Of a DNA stretch of 64,000 nucleotides, positions 62,403 to 64,000 are shown in pieces. Within the stretch, counting starts at the first letter, position 1. Each line of letters starts with the position of its first letter. Made by a program: the position numbers and the translations under genes. The notes under the pieces are model-generated. The model did no database searches. It worked only from the letters and a program-made list of their open reading frames with translations, and was not told the origin of the DNA. Origin of the DNA: Sphingopyxis terrae subsp. terrae NBRC 15098 (GTDB lineage: Bacteria; Pseudomonadota; Alphaproteobacteria; Sphingomonadales; Sphingomonadaceae); NCBI RefSeq assembly GCF_001610975.1, contig NZ_CP013342.1, positions 2,427,001-2,491,000 on the forward strand, in the 5' to 3' direction.

Positions 62403-63628
62403 AGCCGCACGGCCCGATCCCGCCCGGCTTTGCTGCCGACGCCGACGGCATGCTGCGCATAGGGGGCCGGCGTGCCGATGCCCTCGCCGAGGCGGCGGGC
62501 GACACGCCGCTCTTTGTCTATGACCGCGCGATGCTGACCGCGCGCGCCGCCGAATGGCGCGCCGCAATGCCCCGTGAGGTGCAGCTCCATTATGCGATGA
62601 AGGCCAATCCCTTCGCGCCGCTACTCGCGCATATGGCGACCATCGTCGACGGGTTCGACGTGGCATCCGGCGGGGAATTGGCGTTGGCGCTGGCGAGCGG
62701 CATGGTGGCCGAACACATCAGCTTCGCTGGCCCCGGCAAGCGCGACCGCGAACTGGAAGCGGCGATTGTAGCGGGCGCGACGCTCAATCTCGAATCGGCG
62801 GGGGAGGGGGCACGGGCGCTGGCCATTGCCGACCGTATCGGGACGCGGCCCCGGCTCGCAGTGCGCGTCAATCCCGATTTCGACCTCAAGGGATCGGGCA
62901 TGAAAATGGGCGGCGGCGCCAAGCCGTTCGGGGTCGATGCCGACGCGGTGCCGGCGCTGGTCCGCACGCTGATCGATGCCGGCGCCGATTGGCGCGGCTT
63001 TCATATTTTCGCAGGATCGCAGGCACTTGATGCCGATGCGATCGCCGATACGCAGGCGCAGACGGTCGCGCTCGCGGCGCGGCTTGCAGAGGCGGTCGGC
63101 GCCACGCCGCCGCTCGTCAACCTGGGCGGCGGCATGGGGGTTCCCTATTTCCCCGGCGACCGCGCGGTCGACGCTGCGACGGTCGGGGCGCGGCTCGCCG
63201 AAACGCTCGGCGCGCGAGGCGCCGCGCTGGCAGAGAGCGGCTTTGCGATGGAACTCGGCCGCTGGCTCGTCGCCGAGGCCGGGGTCTATCTCATGCGCGT
63301 CGTCGACCGGAAAGTCAGCCACGGCGAAACTTTCCTCGTCACCGACGGAGGACTGCATCACCAGCTCGCCGCGAGCGGCAATTTCGGGACGGTGATCCGG
63401 CGCAACTATCCGATCGCGGTTGCCGGCCGGTTCGGCCGCGAGGCCGTCGAAACCGTGTCAGTCGTCGGCTGTCTGTGCACCCCGCTCGACCGGCTGGGCG
63501 ATCAGGTTGGCTTGCCGCGCGCCGATGTCGGCGATCTGATCGCGCTGTTCCAGGCGGGCGCCTATGGCGCCTCGGCGAGCCCCGCTGCATTCCTCGGACA
63601 GGGGCCGGCGCTCGAGATGCTCGTCTGA
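62399..63628 (+). CDS. Exosortase A-associated PLP-dependent decarboxylase
   Basis: 409 residues, fold type III (ornithine/diaminopimelate decarboxylase family). Pyridoxal Lys in LHYAMKANPFAPLLAHM; GFDVASGGELALALASG; phosphate site LGGGMGVPYFPGD; catalytic Cys in SVVGCLCTPLDRL. This is the TIGR03099-type decarboxylase of exosortase A loci. It may provide an amine or amino-acyl group for the exopolysaccharide or for an attached acyl chain. Coupled to the ligase gene. Confidence 0.9.
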   Translation: MKPHGPIPPGFAADADGMLRIGGRRADALAEAAGDTPLFVYDRAMLTARAAEWRAAMPREVQLHYAMKANPFAPLLAHMATIVDGFDVASGGELALALASGMVAEHISFAGPGKRDRELEAAIVAGATLNLESAGEGARALAIADRIGTRPRLAVRVNPDFDLKGSGMKMGGGAKPFGVDADAVPALVRTLIDAGADWRGFHIFAGSQALDADAIADTQAQTVALAARLAEAVGATPPLVNLGGGMGVPYFPGDRAVDAATVGARLAETLGARGAALAESGFAMELGRWLVAEAGVYLMRVVDRKVSHGETFLVTDGGLHHQLAASGNFGTVIRRNYPIAVAGRFGREAVETVSVVGCLCTPLDRLGDQVGLPRADVGDLIALFQAGAYGASASPAAFLGQGPALEMLV

Positions 63629-63651
63629 ACCTTACCGAACGCGGTTAAATT

Positions 63652-63670
63652 TTGTGCCGAAGCGGCACAA
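63652..63670. promoter_or_regulatory. 8-bp perfect palindrome before the export gene
   Basis: TTGTGCCG-AAG-CGGCACAA lies 24 bp after the decarboxylase stop and 143 bp ahead of the export-protein start. There is no T-tract, so a protein-binding site for the eps genes is as likely as a terminator. Confidence 0.4.
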
Positions 63671-63812
63671 TGTGCGACAAGCGCGGACACAACTTATCCC
63701 AATACTAACGGTATGTTCACCCTTTTCCAGCATGGCTGACCCTGACGCATTGGCTGTTGCTGCGGGGATTGGCGCCGCGGCGGCACCCGTCCGCTCGAAA
63801 GGTGAATTGAAC

Positions 63813-64000
63813 ATGACGTCCTTCCCCTCGCTTCGCGCCGCCCGCGCCGCGCTGATTTCCGGCATCGCCGCGACCGCGCTGACCGGGTGCATGGGGGCCG
63901 GCACCACCGCGCCGCAGCTTCCCAGCGCCAATTTCGTCGCGAACCAGGAAGGGCCCGGCGAGGAATATATCATCGGGCCGCTCGACGAGCTGCAGATCTT
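63813..64000 (+). CDS. Polysaccharide export lipoprotein (Wza-like), 5' part
   Basis: The visible 62 residues start MTSFPSLRAARAALISGIAA and include the lipobox ATALTGCMG (Cys about residue 28), then EEYIIGPLDELQIF, the beginning of the polysaccharide-export (Poly_export/Wza) domain. In exosortase A clusters this gene encodes the outer-membrane export protein. The rest is beyond the window. AAAGGTG upstream serves as RBS. Confidence 0.85.
   Translation, partial: MTSFPSLRAARAALISGIAATALTGCMGAGTTAPQLPSANFVANQEGPGEEYIIGPLDELQI

Overview
The window is high-GC, densely packed bacterial chromosome and looks like Sphingomonadales (Sphingopyxis/Sphingomonas type). The evidence is gene content: an exosortase-A (PEP-CTERM) export cluster, an EL222-like LOV-HTH photoreceptor, large TonB-dependent receptors, a membrane-anchored LuxR-type protein, CobS/CobT homologues, and intergenic imperfect inverted repeats (core CTTCGACAAGCTCAGG and relatives). 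No rRNA, tRNA, CRISPR array or prophage was recognised. Assignments rest on reading motifs by eye; no database search was run.

1-11 kb is mostly housekeeping: serC (5' part, with a leader hairpin over its RBS), an extensin-like lipoprotein, a LOG-family protein, two membrane-tethered c-type cytochromes, prephenate dehydratase, a CDP-alcohol phosphatidyltransferase, polA, purT and a GFA/CENP-V protein. 11-16.3 kb is more accessory: a decayed stretch with a dehydrogenase remnant, a membrane protein-RadC/JAB-MarR operon, a LuxR-HTH protein with a C-terminal membrane helix, a 24-codon ORF with a near-perfect Shine-Dalgarno, and a TetR regulator divergent from three small membrane proteins with an 18-bp palindrome at the start codon.

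16.3-26.4 kb reads as a light and photo-oxidative-stress island: fasciclin protein, RskA-like anti-sigma, ECF sigma factor, phytoene desaturase (crtI), DUF3429 protein, FAD amine-oxidase-like protein, GTP cyclohydrolase I, LOV-HTH blue-light regulator, C-factor-like SDR and an FeS photolyase. The photolyase gene is split by an IS110/IS1111-family element flanked by a 6-bp GATGGG repeat. Joining the two halves at that repeat restores one reading frame of about 508 codons.

27-36.6 kb is a catabolic/uptake cluster: AraC regulator divergent from a TonB receptor, acetoacetyl-CoA synthetase-like ligase, MFS transporter, tannase/feruloyl-esterase-like enzyme and a truncated esterase. 36.7-38 kb has small ORFs, a cold-shock gene and what appears to be a frameshifted second infA (IF-1) copy. 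38-47.9 kb has guaA, a second TonB receptor with an Arg/Gly-rich insert, a glycosyltransferase/LpxH-like phosphoesterase pair and an aldehyde dehydrogenase/ThDP-enzyme pair. 48-57.9 kb has a lower-GC secreted-protein locus (one member with two compensating frameshifts), cobT and cobS separated by two unrelated genes, a DnaJ-domain protein, BolA, DUF2200, cupin and pirin. 58-64 kb is the exosortase-A cluster: two hydrolases, an acyl carrier protein and a GNAT/FemAB-like protein on one strand, facing an acyl-CoA ligase, a PLP decarboxylase and the start of a polysaccharide export lipoprotein.
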